In this document: positions 16,728-25,473 of the stretch, in pieces
Position numbering within the stretch: position 1 is the stretch's first letter
How the letters are laid out: each line of letters starts with the position of its first letter
From: DATIUV01 sp049322755
Lineage (GTDB): Bacteria; Pseudomonadota; Gammaproteobacteria; Burkholderiales; UBA6910
Assembly: GCA_049322755.1 (NCBI GenBank)
Contig: JBMOQX010000073.1
Location: forward strand, 1-64,000
Reading direction: 5' to 3'
Length of the DNA stretch: 64,000 nt
Notes under the pieces: model-generated
What the model was told of the DNA's origin: nothing
The model's input: only the letters and a program-made list of their open reading frames with translations
Database searches by the model: none
Translations under genes and position numbers: made by a program

Positions 16728-17318
16728 TCAATCAGATGCTTTCTGCCTTTCCGGAGCCGTTGCTGCGGGCGGCGGGTAGAAGCCGTCGATCGCCCGCTCG
16801 AGGGTGGCAAGCGCCCGCGGCGCCTCGCTTTCCATCACCTGGTCGGTGATCCAGTGACGGTCGCCTTCCAGCATCAGCTCGCGCACGCAAGACGCCAGCT
16901 GCCGCCGCAACGGAAAGCCGGAGGCGTCGCCGGCGATCGCCGCGTACTCGGTGCCGCGGCGGTTGAGCAGGTCGATGAAGCTGGCGCGGTAATCGAAGCC
17001 GTCATCGCCGGACAGCTCATGAACGTTCTGCTTCATGATCTCGGCCAGGCGGCTGCCGCAGGCCTGCAGCAGCCCCGCCCGCTCCGCCTCCGGCACGCGC
17101 CGGTACAGCAGGCGATCCGCCGCGTGCAGCAGGAAGGCGTCCATCTCGGCGAGGATCCGGAGCCCTCGCTCCGGGGTGACGATGTCGTAACCGGCCCGGG
17201 AGAGGCCGGCCACCGCCTGTTCGGCCAGGCGCCAGATGGTGAGCGCGAGCACGCTGCCGGTCTGGCTGGCCGGGCGCGGCTGGTGCGCCCGCTTGAACCA
17301 CACGGTCTTGACCCGCAT
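16728..17318 (-). CDS. Uncharacterised protein next to the tandem TusA gene
   Basis: 196 residues, not recognised. The start at 17318 follows GGAGG at good spacing. It has a basic N-terminus (MRVKTVWFKRAHQ), predicted mostly helical sequence, no signal peptide, no membrane segment and no cysteine motif. It is the last gene of a minus-strand cluster with the tandem TusA and Cas6-like genes, divergent from dsrA, so a link to sulfur metabolism is possible by context only. Confidence 0.6.
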   Translation of the reverse strand: MRVKTVWFKRAHQPRPASQTGSVLALTIWRLAEQAVAGLSRAGYDIVTPERGLRILAEMDAFLLHAADRLLYRRVPEAERAGLLQACGSRLAEIMKQNVHELSGDDGFDYRASFIDLLNRRGTEYAAIAGDASGFPLRRQLASCVRELMLEGDRHWITDQVMESEAPRALATLERAIDGFYPPPAATAPERQKASD

Positions 17319-17368
17319 GCGTAACCTCCGTCGAACGCTGCCCCGACCGCCGCCGGCGGTGGCGGCCG

Positions 17369-17845
17369 TCACTTCTTCCGGATGAAAAACTCGTAGGTGT
17401 GACGGGCGCTCTCGCGCATGGAGACGAGCTCCAGCGCGGCGCTTTTCACCCAGGCGCGCACGTCGGCCGGAGCGCCCGGGCAGTTGCTGATCAGCTGCAG
17501 CACTTCGCCCGGCTGCAACGCGTCCAACAGGCGCTTGGCCTCGACGATGGGGCCGGGACAGGACACGCCGCGGATGTCGAGCGTCGCATGGGCTCTGGCG
17601 GGCTCGCTGCGGCCCTTGCGCAGGTAGTACGCAACGCGCTTGCCTGCCAGCTTGTCGCTCGCGATCAGCTCATGACCGGTGAGCGCGGCCCAGGCGGCGA
17701 GGTCGTCGAGCGTTCCCGGGCAGTCGGAGATCAGCATCAGCACCTGGCCGGGCGCCAGATCGGCCATGATCTGCCTGGCGCCGATGAGGGGCGACGGGCA
17801 CGAGAGCCCGCCGAGATCGAGCGCCACGTGGTGTTGAACGGTCAT
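17369..17845 (-). CDS. Tandem TusA-domain sulfur carrier
   Basis: 158 residues made of two TusA (SirA-like) domains. Each has the CPxP motif whose first Cys carries persulfide sulfur: Cys16 (LSCPSPL) and Cys96 (VSCPGPI). Each domain also has a second Cys at the same relative place (DCPGT at 41-45, NCPGA at 121-125). The start at 17845 follows GGAGG. TusA proteins pass sulfur to DsrEFH and DsrC in sulfur oxidisers (family knowledge), so a place at the head of the dsr locus fits; the usual companions rhodanese and dsrE2 are absent. The fused double form is unusual. Confidence 0.88.
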   Translation of the reverse strand: MTVQHHVALDLGGLSCPSPLIGARQIMADLAPGQVLMLISDCPGTLDDLAAWAALTGHELIASDKLAGKRVAYYLRKGRSEPARAHATLDIRGVSCPGPIVEAKRLLDALQPGEVLQLISNCPGAPADVRAWVKSAALELVSMRESARHTYEFFIRKK

Positions 17846-17876
17846 TTGCTCCTCCATCGTCGTCGGCGCGCGCCGC

Positions 17877-18539
17877 CTACCCGCGCCCGGGCGCGCCGCG
17901 CCGGAGCGCCCGCCGCTCGCCGTACTCGAGGTCGCCGCCCACTGCTGCCGTCGAGCGGTGCGGCACGAACACGCCGAAACCCAGCCGGCGATGCGGCCCG
18001 AGGCCCGCAACCTGCAGCTGCAGCGAGTCCTTGGGGCGCAGGCCGGTGAGCATCAGGCTGAAACCGGCGAGCTCGCCGTCGGGACCCTGGCACGCGGCGC
18101 GCCGGCCGCAGATGAAATCGCCGCCGAGGCCGAGCGCGGCGAGCGCAGCTGCCACTTCCTGCACGAACGCGGCCTCGTCGTCCGCCGCGCAGGCGACCCG
18201 CTGCGAGTAGAGCGTTCCGTGGGGCAGAAGCGCCCGGGTCATCGCCCGCTCCACCCCCAGCCGAGCCGCGCCGACGGCGAGGGTCGTTCCGCACAGCGCC
18301 AGCGCCGCCGGCACGCGCGTCTCCGGCAGGCGCAGCGTCAGCCGGCTGCGGCGGTTCACCGCCAGGCTGCCGTCGGCGAGGACGGCGGCGCGGATCGGCG
18401 GAATCGCCAGCTCCACCACGTCGGCCAGCCATGGCAGCGCGCCGGACAGGGCGCGCCAGAGCGCCGTGGCGTGATCCCGCGGCAGGCGCTCGCCCGCCAG
18501 GGTGAACGCCAGGTCGACGACGCCGGCGGCGGAGGTCAC
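17877..18539 (-). CDS. Cas6/Cmx6-like RNA-binding protein, no CRISPR array
   Basis: 220 residues with the layout of type I-MYXAN Cas6/Cmx6: an N-terminal ferredoxin-like half with LPRDHATALWRALSGALPWL (His23), the RRSRLTLRLPE strand, and a C-terminal glycine-rich loop at 179-189 (GLGPHRRLGFG) that in Cas6 contacts crRNA. Such proteins normally cleave CRISPR repeat RNA. Here no repeat array or other cas gene is visible in 64 kb, and the gene sits between tandem TusA and dsrA. The GTG start overlaps the stop of the upstream small gene (GTGA), so the two are translationally coupled. Function here is unknown. Confidence 0.75.
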   Translation of the reverse strand: MTSAAGVVDLAFTLAGERLPRDHATALWRALSGALPWLADVVELAIPPIRAAVLADGSLAVNRRSRLTLRLPETRVPAALALCGTTLAVGAARLGVERAMTRALLPHGTLYSQRVACAADDEAAFVQEVAAALAALGLGGDFICGRRAACQGPDGELAGFSLMLTGLRPKDSLQLQVAGLGPHRRLGFGVFVPHRSTAAVGGDLEYGERRALRRGAPGRG

Positions 18540-18769
18540 GGCGTGCGCCCGCCTCCGGCCGGCGCCTGCCGGTCCGCCCACTCGACCATGGCTTCGCCCC
18601 AGCGCCGTGCACTCTCCGGGTCCAGGTCGAACACCGTGAAGCGGCGGCCCTCGCGAATGCGCACCCGCACCAGGCTCATGCCGCCCGCCGCGTGGTCGAT
18701 TTGCTGCAGCTCGATCGCCTGGCCGCCCAGCGGCACCAGGATCTGGAACAAGGGGGTGATTTCGGCCAT
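18536..18769 (-). CDS. Small protein coupled to the Cas6-like gene
   Basis: 77 residues with an ATG start (18769) and a stop overlapping the GTG of the Cas6-like gene. The sequence begins MAEITPLFQILVPLGGQAIE and contains an IREGRRFTVFDLDP strand pair; it looks like a compact alpha/beta protein. I believe it is a conserved DUF found near dsr genes in sulfur oxidisers (DUF6967-like, from memory). It is the first gene of the minus-strand unit divergent from dsrA. Confidence 0.65.
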   Translation of the reverse strand: MAEITPLFQILVPLGGQAIELQQIDHAAGGMSLVRVRIREGRRFTVFDLDPESARRWGEAMVEWADRQAPAGGGRTP

Positions 18770-19013
18770 CGGCGCTTGTCCGCGCCCGCCGGCAGAGGAC
18801 GGGCAGTGAGCCATTGAAGCGGTCGGGGCTACCCGTGCCTATACCCCGGTGGGCGAGGCCGGACATAACCCGAACGGGTAGCAGCGCCGCTCGCCATTAC
18901 GGGGGGGTCGGCATACCCAAGGGGGATGATTCCGGCGGGCTGGTGTCGGCGTTAGATTGAGCCCTGCCCGGACCAGGGCCCCGGTCGGCCAACCGCAGGA
19001 CAGGAGGAGACCC
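18770..19013. promoter_or_regulatory. Divergent dsrA control region with TACCC heptamers
   Basis: 244 bp between the minus-strand small gene and dsrA. It contains TACCCGT at 18830-18836, its inverse ACGGGTA at 18874-18880, TACCCAA at 18914-18920 and TACCCC at 18842. These are one base away from the NarL heptamer TACYYMT known from enterobacteria, and a NarXL-like pair sits at the other end of the dsr operon. A possible -10 (TTAGAT) lies at 18952-18957 with no convincing -35. An AGGAGG precedes dsrA. Confidence 0.4.
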
Positions 19014-20327
19014 ATGGCAAAGACGACGCACCCGACGCCGCTGCTCGACCAGCTGGAGCCCGGCCCGTGGCCCAGCTTCGTCACCGGCCTGAAGCGGCTC
19101 GCCGCGGACAAGGACATGATGGTGGACCTGCTGGGCCAGCTCGAGGCCTCGTACCGGGATCGCAAGGGGTACTGGAAGGGGGGCACCGTCGGCGTCTACG
19201 GCTACGGCGGCGGCGTGATCCCGCGCTTCACCGAGCTCAAGGACGAAAACGAGCGCCCGGTCTATCCCGACGCCGCCGAGTTCCACACGTTGCGCGTGCA
19301 GCCGCCGGCCGGCATGCACTACGACACTGCCACGCTGCGCAAGCTGTGCTACATCTGGGAGCGGTACGGCTCCGGGCTGATCGCGCTGCACGGCCAGTCC
19401 GGCGACATCATGTTCCAGGGCGCCACCACCGAGAACGTGCAGCCGGCGTTCGACGCCTTCAACGACGCCGGCTTCGACCTGGGCGGCGCCGGTCCGGCGC
19501 TGCGCACCTCCATGTCCTGCGTCGGCGCCGCGCGCTGCGAGATGTCGTGCTACGACGAGGCGCGCGCGCTGCGCTCGGTGATCAACGCCAACCTGGACGA
19601 CATGCACCGGCCGGCGCTGCCTTACAAGTTCAAGTTCAAGTTCTCCGGCTGCCCGAACGACTGCGTCAACTCGATTCAGCGCTCCGACTTCGCCGTCATC
19701 GGCACCTGGCGCGACGGAATCCGGGTCGACGAGGGGCTGGCGCGGGCCTGGTTCCGCGAGCACGGCCTGAACCAGCTGGTGAACAACGTCGTGGCCCACT
19801 GCCCGACGCGGGCGCTGCGGGTGAAGGCGGCCGGCCGGGAGTCGGCGAAACCCCACGTGTCCACGGTGCGGGTGAGCGACGACCAGGTGCTGGAGATCGA
19901 CAATCACGACTGCGTGCGCTGCATGCACTGTCTGAACGTGATGCCGGGCGCGCTGCTGCCGGGCCTTGACCGGGGCGTGACCATCCTGGTGGGCGGCAAG
20001 AGCGTGCTCAAGATCGGTTCCACCATGGGCACGGTGGTAGTGCCCTTCCTGAAGCTGGAGTCCGAGGCGGACCTGGAGAGGCTGGGCGAGCTGGCGCGCA
20101 ACGTGATCGACTTCTTCGCCGAGAACGCGCTCGAGCACGAGCGCATCGGCGAAACCATCGACCGCATCGGGCTGGTGAACTTCCTCGAGGGCGTGGGCCT
20201 GCCGATCGATCCCAACATGATCGTCGAGCCGCGCGCCAACCCCTACGTGCGCACCGACGACTGGGACGAGCAGGTGGCGAAGTGGGAGGAGCGCAAGCGC
20301 GAAGCCCGGGAGCAGGACGTTGCCTGA
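19014..20327 (+). CDS. dsrA: Dissimilatory sulfite reductase alpha subunit (oxidative type)
   Basis: 437 residues, full length. Forms the alpha2beta2 sirohaem/[4Fe-4S] enzyme with DsrB; in sulfur oxidisers it works in the direction sulfide/persulfide to sulfite, in the cytoplasm. Cluster ligands are visible as Cys169-x5-Cys175 and Cys213-x3-Cys217 (SGCPNDC), and an inserted ferredoxin domain has Cys263 plus C300-VRC-MHC306. The start follows GAGGAG. First gene of the long dsr operon. Confidence 0.97.
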   Translation: MAKTTHPTPLLDQLEPGPWPSFVTGLKRLAADKDMMVDLLGQLEASYRDRKGYWKGGTVGVYGYGGGVIPRFTELKDENERPVYPDAAEFHTLRVQPPAGMHYDTATLRKLCYIWERYGSGLIALHGQSGDIMFQGATTENVQPAFDAFNDAGFDLGGAGPALRTSMSCVGAARCEMSCYDEARALRSVINANLDDMHRPALPYKFKFKFSGCPNDCVNSIQRSDFAVIGTWRDGIRVDEGLARAWFREHGLNQLVNNVVAHCPTRALRVKAAGRESAKPHVSTVRVSDDQVLEIDNHDCVRCMHCLNVMPGALLPGLDRGVTILVGGKSVLKIGSTMGTVVVPFLKLESEADLERLGELARNVIDFFAENALEHERIGETIDRIGLVNFLEGVGLPIDPNMIVEPRANPYVRTDDWDEQVAKWEERKREAREQDVA

Positions 20328-20353
20328 CGCCCGGCGCGAAACAGGAGGGAACC

Positions 20354-21427
20354 ATGGCCGTTGAACACCGAGCGCCGATCGAGAGCGGGGTCCCCGACCC
20401 GATGCCGCTGATGCATCCGGTGATGCGCCGCAACTACGGGCAATGGGTCTTCCACAGCCATCCCCGGCCGGGAGTGCTCTATCATCGCGCCGCCGGCGGC
20501 GACGAGATCTGGACCGTCAAGGCCGGCACCCAGCGGCAGATGGATGTGTACACGGTGCGCCGGCTGTGCGACATCGCCGACCGCTACGCCGACGGCCACG
20601 TGCGCTTCACCGCGCGCTCCAACATCGAGTACATGGTGGCCGACCGGGCGAAGGTGGAGCCGCTGATCGAGGCGCTCACCGGGGCCGGCTTCCCGGTCGG
20701 CGGCACCGCCAACTCGGTGTCGATGATCTCCCACACTCAGGGCTACCTGCACTGCGACATCCCCGGCACCGACGCCTCGGGCGTGGTCAAGGCGCTGATG
20801 GACGAACTCTACGAGGAGTTCGTCCGCTGCGAGATGCCGAACCGGGTCAAGCTCTCCACCTCGTGCTGCGAGATCAACTGCGGCGGCCAGGCCGACATCG
20901 CCATCATCATGCAGCACACCAAGCCGCCCAAGATCAACCACGACCTGGTGGCCAACGTCTGCGAGCGGCCGGCGGTGGTGGCCCGCTGCCCGGTGGCCGC
21001 GATCCGGCCGGCGCTGGTGAACGGCAAGCCGTCGCTGGAGGTGGACGAGAAGAAGTGCGTGTGCTGCGGCGCCTGCTACCCGCCCTGCCCGCCGATGCAG
21101 ATCAACGATCCCGAGCACTCCAAGATCGCCATCTGGGTCGGCGGCAAGAACGCGAACGCCCGCGGCCGGCCCACGTTCCACAAGCTGGTCGCCTCCGGGC
21201 TGCCCAACAACCCGCCGCGCTGGCCGGAGGTGGCCGCGGTGGTGAAGCAGATCCTGTCGGTGTACAAGGCGGACGCGCAGCCGTGGGAGCGCATGGTGGA
21301 CTGGATCGAGCGCATCGGCTGGCCGCGCTTCTTTGAAAAGACCGGATTGCCGTTCACCAAGTACCACATCGACGACTGGCGCGGGTCGCGGCGCACGCTC
21401 AACGCCTCGACGCACATCCGTTTCTGA
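20354..21427 (+). CDS. dsrB: Dissimilatory sulfite reductase beta subunit
   Basis: 357 residues. Beta subunit of DsrAB, housing the catalytic sirohaem site. Visible: the basic substrate region VRFTARSNIEYM, the cluster motif STSCCEINCGGQ, and a ferredoxin insertion CVCCGACYPPCPP. ATG at 20354 follows GGAGGG, 26 nt after dsrA. Confidence 0.97.
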   Translation: MAVEHRAPIESGVPDPMPLMHPVMRRNYGQWVFHSHPRPGVLYHRAAGGDEIWTVKAGTQRQMDVYTVRRLCDIADRYADGHVRFTARSNIEYMVADRAKVEPLIEALTGAGFPVGGTANSVSMISHTQGYLHCDIPGTDASGVVKALMDELYEEFVRCEMPNRVKLSTSCCEINCGGQADIAIIMQHTKPPKINHDLVANVCERPAVVARCPVAAIRPALVNGKPSLEVDEKKCVCCGACYPPCPPMQINDPEHSKIAIWVGGKNANARGRPTFHKLVASGLPNNPPRWPEVAAVVKQILSVYKADAQPWERMVDWIERIGWPRFFEKTGLPFTKYHIDDWRGSRRTLNASTHIRF

Positions 21428-21447
21428 CCGGGCAAGGGGTCGCGGCG

Positions 21448-21807
21448 ATGAAGTTCGGGTTGATGATCAACGAGGGGCCGTACAACCACCAGGCCTCGGA
21501 CACCGCGTACCAGTTCGCGCGGGCGGCGCTGGAGCGGGGCCACCAGATCCACCGCGTGTTCTTCTACAACGACGGCGTGAACAACGCCACCCGGCTCACC
21601 GAGCCGCCCCAGGACGACCGCCACATCGTCAACCGCTGGAGCCGGCTCGCCGAGGAGCACGGCGTCGATCTGGTGGTGTGCGTGGCGGCGGGGCTGCGGC
21701 GCGGGGTGGTGGAGGAGAACCTGGCGCCGGGGTTCCGGATCTCGGGGCTGGGCCAGCTGGTGGAATCCGGGGTCCGGGCGGACCGGCTGGTGGTGTTCGG
21801 CGACTGA
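21448..21807 (+). CDS. dsrE: Sulfur transfer protein DsrE
   Basis: 119 residues. DsrE forms the hexameric DsrEFH complex that accepts persulfide sulfur and passes it to DsrC. The active Cys78 (LVVCVAAGLRRG) is present at the position known for the Allochromatium protein. Presence of dsrEFH marks the oxidative Dsr type. Confidence 0.95.
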   Translation: MKFGLMINEGPYNHQASDTAYQFARAALERGHQIHRVFFYNDGVNNATRLTEPPQDDRHIVNRWSRLAEEHGVDLVVCVAAGLRRGVVEENLAPGFRISGLGQLVESGVRADRLVVFGD

Positions 21808-21819
21808 GAGGAGCGAAAG

Positions 21820-22227
21820 GTGAGCGATACGACCGGCGGCATCGAGCTCGACGAGGAGGTTTCCGGCGTCGTCAAGAAGTTCATGTTCGTCAACCGCAAG
21901 GCGCCCTACGGCACGATTTACGCGCTGGAGGCGCTGGAGGTGGTGCTGATCAGCGCGGCGTTCGACCAGGACGTGAGCCTCGCCTTCCTCGACGACGGCG
22001 TGTATCAGCTGGTGAAGGGCCAGCACACCAAGGCGCTCGACGTGAAGAACTTCTCGCCCACCTACCGCGCGCTGGAGGGCTACGACATCGAGAAGCTCTA
22101 CGTCGAGCGCGAGTCGCTGGCGGCGCGCGGCCTGAGCGAGGAGCACCTGATCGTGCCGGTGGAGGTGATGAGCGGCGAGGAGCTGGCGAAGTGCATGGAA
22201 GAGCAGGACGTCGTGATCGGATTCTGA
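21820..22227 (+). CDS. dsrF: DsrF subunit of the DsrEFH complex
   Basis: 135 residues, GTG start after GAGGAG. The DsrE/F-like fold is seen in VNRKAPYGTIYALEALEVVL and FLDDGVYQLV. It acts as a structural partner of DsrE and DsrH. The single Cys is near the C-terminus (AKCMEEQD) and not at the DsrE active position, as usual for DsrF. Confidence 0.95.
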   Translation: MSDTTGGIELDEEVSGVVKKFMFVNRKAPYGTIYALEALEVVLISAAFDQDVSLAFLDDGVYQLVKGQHTKALDVKNFSPTYRALEGYDIEKLYVERESLAARGLSEEHLIVPVEVMSGEELAKCMEEQDVVIGF

Positions 22228-22239
22228 GGGGCGCGGGCC

Positions 22240-22539
22240 ATGCTGCACATCGTCAACAAGTCGCCCTACGAGAAGACTGCGCTCGCGAGCTGCCTGGCGC
22301 ACGCCGCGCCGGGGGCCGCGGTGATCCTGATCGAGGACGCGGTGTATGCAGCGGTTGTCGGCGGCGCGGCCGAAGCCGAACTGAAACGGGCGATGGACCG
22401 GCTCGACGTCTACGCACTCGGCCCGGACCTGGAGGCGCGCGGGATGAAGGACCGGGTGATGGACGGCGTCAAGGTGCTGGACTACGGCGGCTTCGTCGAT
22501 CTCGCGGCGGAGTACCGGGCGAACCAGTCCTGGCTCTGA
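22240..22539 (+). CDS. dsrH: DsrH subunit of the DsrEFH complex
   Basis: 99 residues of the TusB/DsrH family. Starts MLHIVNKSPYEKTALASCLA with the conserved Cys18. IEDAVYA and DYGGFVDLAAEY are typical. Completes DsrEFH with 12-nt spacing after dsrF. Confidence 0.94.
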   Translation: MLHIVNKSPYEKTALASCLAHAAPGAAVILIEDAVYAAVVGGAAEAELKRAMDRLDVYALGPDLEARGMKDRVMDGVKVLDYGGFVDLAAEYRANQSWL

Positions 22540-22599
22540 GCGCACCGCCAGCGCGCCGCGCAGCGCCTGCGGCCGGCGGATTTATTTTGGCACCACGTT

Positions 22600-22622
22600 G
22601 CGGCGGCCGCATGCGGCGGCCG
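22600..22622 (+). repeat. 10-bp direct repeat in the dsrH-dsrC gap
   Basis: GCGGCGGCCG occurs at 22600-22609 and 22613-22622, forming around its centre the palindrome GCCGCATGCGGC. It lies in the 121-bp gap before dsrC, after an AT-rich patch (22580-22588). A dsrC-specific control site or RNA structure is possible. Confidence 0.4.
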
Positions 22623-22660
22623 AGCGGATTTCGGCACCTGTTCACTCACGGAGGCAAAGC

Positions 22661-22993
22661 ATGACGTTCGATCTCGCGGAGAAGACCTACGAAACTGACG
22701 AGGAGGGCTACCTCGTCAACCTGGCCGACTGGAACGAGGAACTGGCCAACCACATCGCCCGGTCGGAGAACATCGAGATGACCCCCAACCACTGGGAGGT
22801 CGTCAACTTCCTGCGCGACTACTACAGCGAGTACCAGATCGCTCCGGCGGTGCGCGTGCTCACCAAGGCGATCGGCAAGAAGCTGGGCCCGGACAAGGGC
22901 AACAGCAAGTACCTGTACGAGCTGTTTCCCTACGGGCCGGCGAAGCAGGCGTGCAAGATCGCCGGGCTGCCGAAGCCGACCGGGTGTGTCTAG
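22661..22993 (+). CDS. dsrC: Sulfur carrier DsrC
   Basis: 110 residues. DsrC carries sulfur as a trisulfide/persulfide between DsrEFH, DsrAB and the DsrMKJOP membrane complex. The flexible C-terminal arm keeps both redox cysteines, Cys98 (KQACKIAG) and the penultimate Cys109 (PTGCV), so this is a true DsrC rather than a TusE/RspA relative. Start follows GGAGG. It has a longer gap on both sides than its neighbours, consistent with separate control of this abundant protein. Confidence 0.97.
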   Translation: MTFDLAEKTYETDEEGYLVNLADWNEELANHIARSENIEMTPNHWEVVNFLRDYYSEYQIAPAVRVLTKAIGKKLGPDKGNSKYLYELFPYGPAKQACKIAGLPKPTGCV

Positions 22994-23019
22994 GCGTCCA
23001 CGCGTGAGCCCAGCCCGCA

Positions 23020-23043
23020 CCGGCGGCGTGCGCCGTCCGCCGG
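23020..23043 (+). promoter_or_regulatory. Hairpin in the dsrC-dsrM gap
   Basis: CCGGCGG (23020-23026) pairs with CCGCCGG (23037-23043) around a 10-nt loop, between the dsrC stop and dsrM start. There is no T run, so it is not a classical terminator; it may protect the dsrC message 3' end or lower read-through. Confidence 0.4.
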
Positions 23044-23053
23044 GGCGCCGTCC

Positions 23054-23784
23054 ATGAGCCTCCTCACCGTCGGCTTCGCCTGCCTGTTCTACGCCGCCAC
23101 GGCGATCCTGGCGGCCGGGCTGGCGGCGAAGATCGCCGGCTACGCGCGCACGCCGGCGCCGCTCACCATTCCCACGACGCCGGCGCCGCGCAACCGCGCC
23201 GGGGTGGCGCTGCGGCTGGCGCGCGAGGCGGTGCTGTTCGCGAGCCTGTTCCGCGGTAACAAGTGGATCTGGCTGCTGGGCTGGCTGTTCCACGCCGCCC
23301 TGGCGGTGGTGCTGGTGCGCCACCTGCGCTATTTCACCGAGCCGGTGTGGAGCGTCGTCGAGGCCGCCCAGCCCCTCGGCGTCCACGCGGGGTTCGCCAT
23401 GCTTGCCGCGCTGGCCGGGCTGTGGGCGCGGCGCATCCTGGTGGAGCGGATCCGCTACATCTCCACCTGGTCCGACCACCTGATGCTGGCGCTGCTGGCG
23501 GCGATCGCCGCTTCCGGGCTGATGATGAAGTACGTCTCCCACACCGACATCGTCGCGGTGAAGGCGTTCATGCTGGGGCTGATGCGCTTCGACTGGCAGC
23601 CGCTGCCGGCCGACGGGCCGCTGCTCGTGCACCTGTTCCTGGTGGCAGCGCTGATGGCGGTGTTTCCGGGGAGCAAGCTGCTGCACGCGCCGGGCGTGTT
23701 CTTCAGCCCGACGCGCAACCAGGCCGACGACTCGCGCGAGCGGCGGCGCCTGGCGCCGTGGGCCGCCGGGCTGGGGCGGGACTG

Positions 23785-23785
<1 letters not shown>
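23054..23785 (+). CDS. dsrM: DsrM, haem b membrane subunit of DsrMKJOP
   Basis: 243 residues related to the NarI gamma subunit. About five to six transmembrane segments, with histidines in LLGWLFHAALAVVLVRHLRYF and LLVHLFLVAALMAV likely to bind haem b. Exchanges electrons with quinone and passes them to or from DsrK. Its stop overlaps the dsrK start (TGATG). Confidence 0.93.
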
Positions 23786-25281
<1,496 letters not shown>

Positions 25282-25397
25282 GCGCGGCGTTGCAGCGCGC
25301 AGACGCCGAGGGCGCGGAGGCAGAACAGAACAGATGAACGGCGCAGCGGCCCCGGGAGGACAACGAGCGCAGCCCCGCGTTCCGCGCCGCCCGGACC

Positions 25398-25420
25398 GGA
25401 AAGCGGCCGGGCCGCTTTCC
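25398..25420 (+). promoter_or_regulatory. Perfect inverted repeat in the dsrK-dsrL gap
   Basis: GGAAAGCGGCC at 25398-25408 and its exact inverse at 25410-25420 leave one central base: an 11-bp stem (the loop must take some stem bases). It lies in a 192-bp gap, the largest in the dsr operon. There is no T run. It may be an mRNA processing or stability element, or an operator for a dsrL promoter. Confidence 0.5.
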
Positions 25421-25473
25421 CGGCCGGCCACCAGGCCGCTGCGGTGAACGCCTTTCGAGGACGGGAGAAGAGG

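Noticed and set aside
17877..18539. A CRISPR-Cas locus
   Set aside because: Only a Cas6-like protein is present; no repeat-spacer array or other cas gene was seen on either strand.
22589..22602. Sigma-54-like TGGCAC....TTGC before dsrC
   Set aside because: The spacing is GG-N9-GC, one base short of the strict N10, so it should not work.
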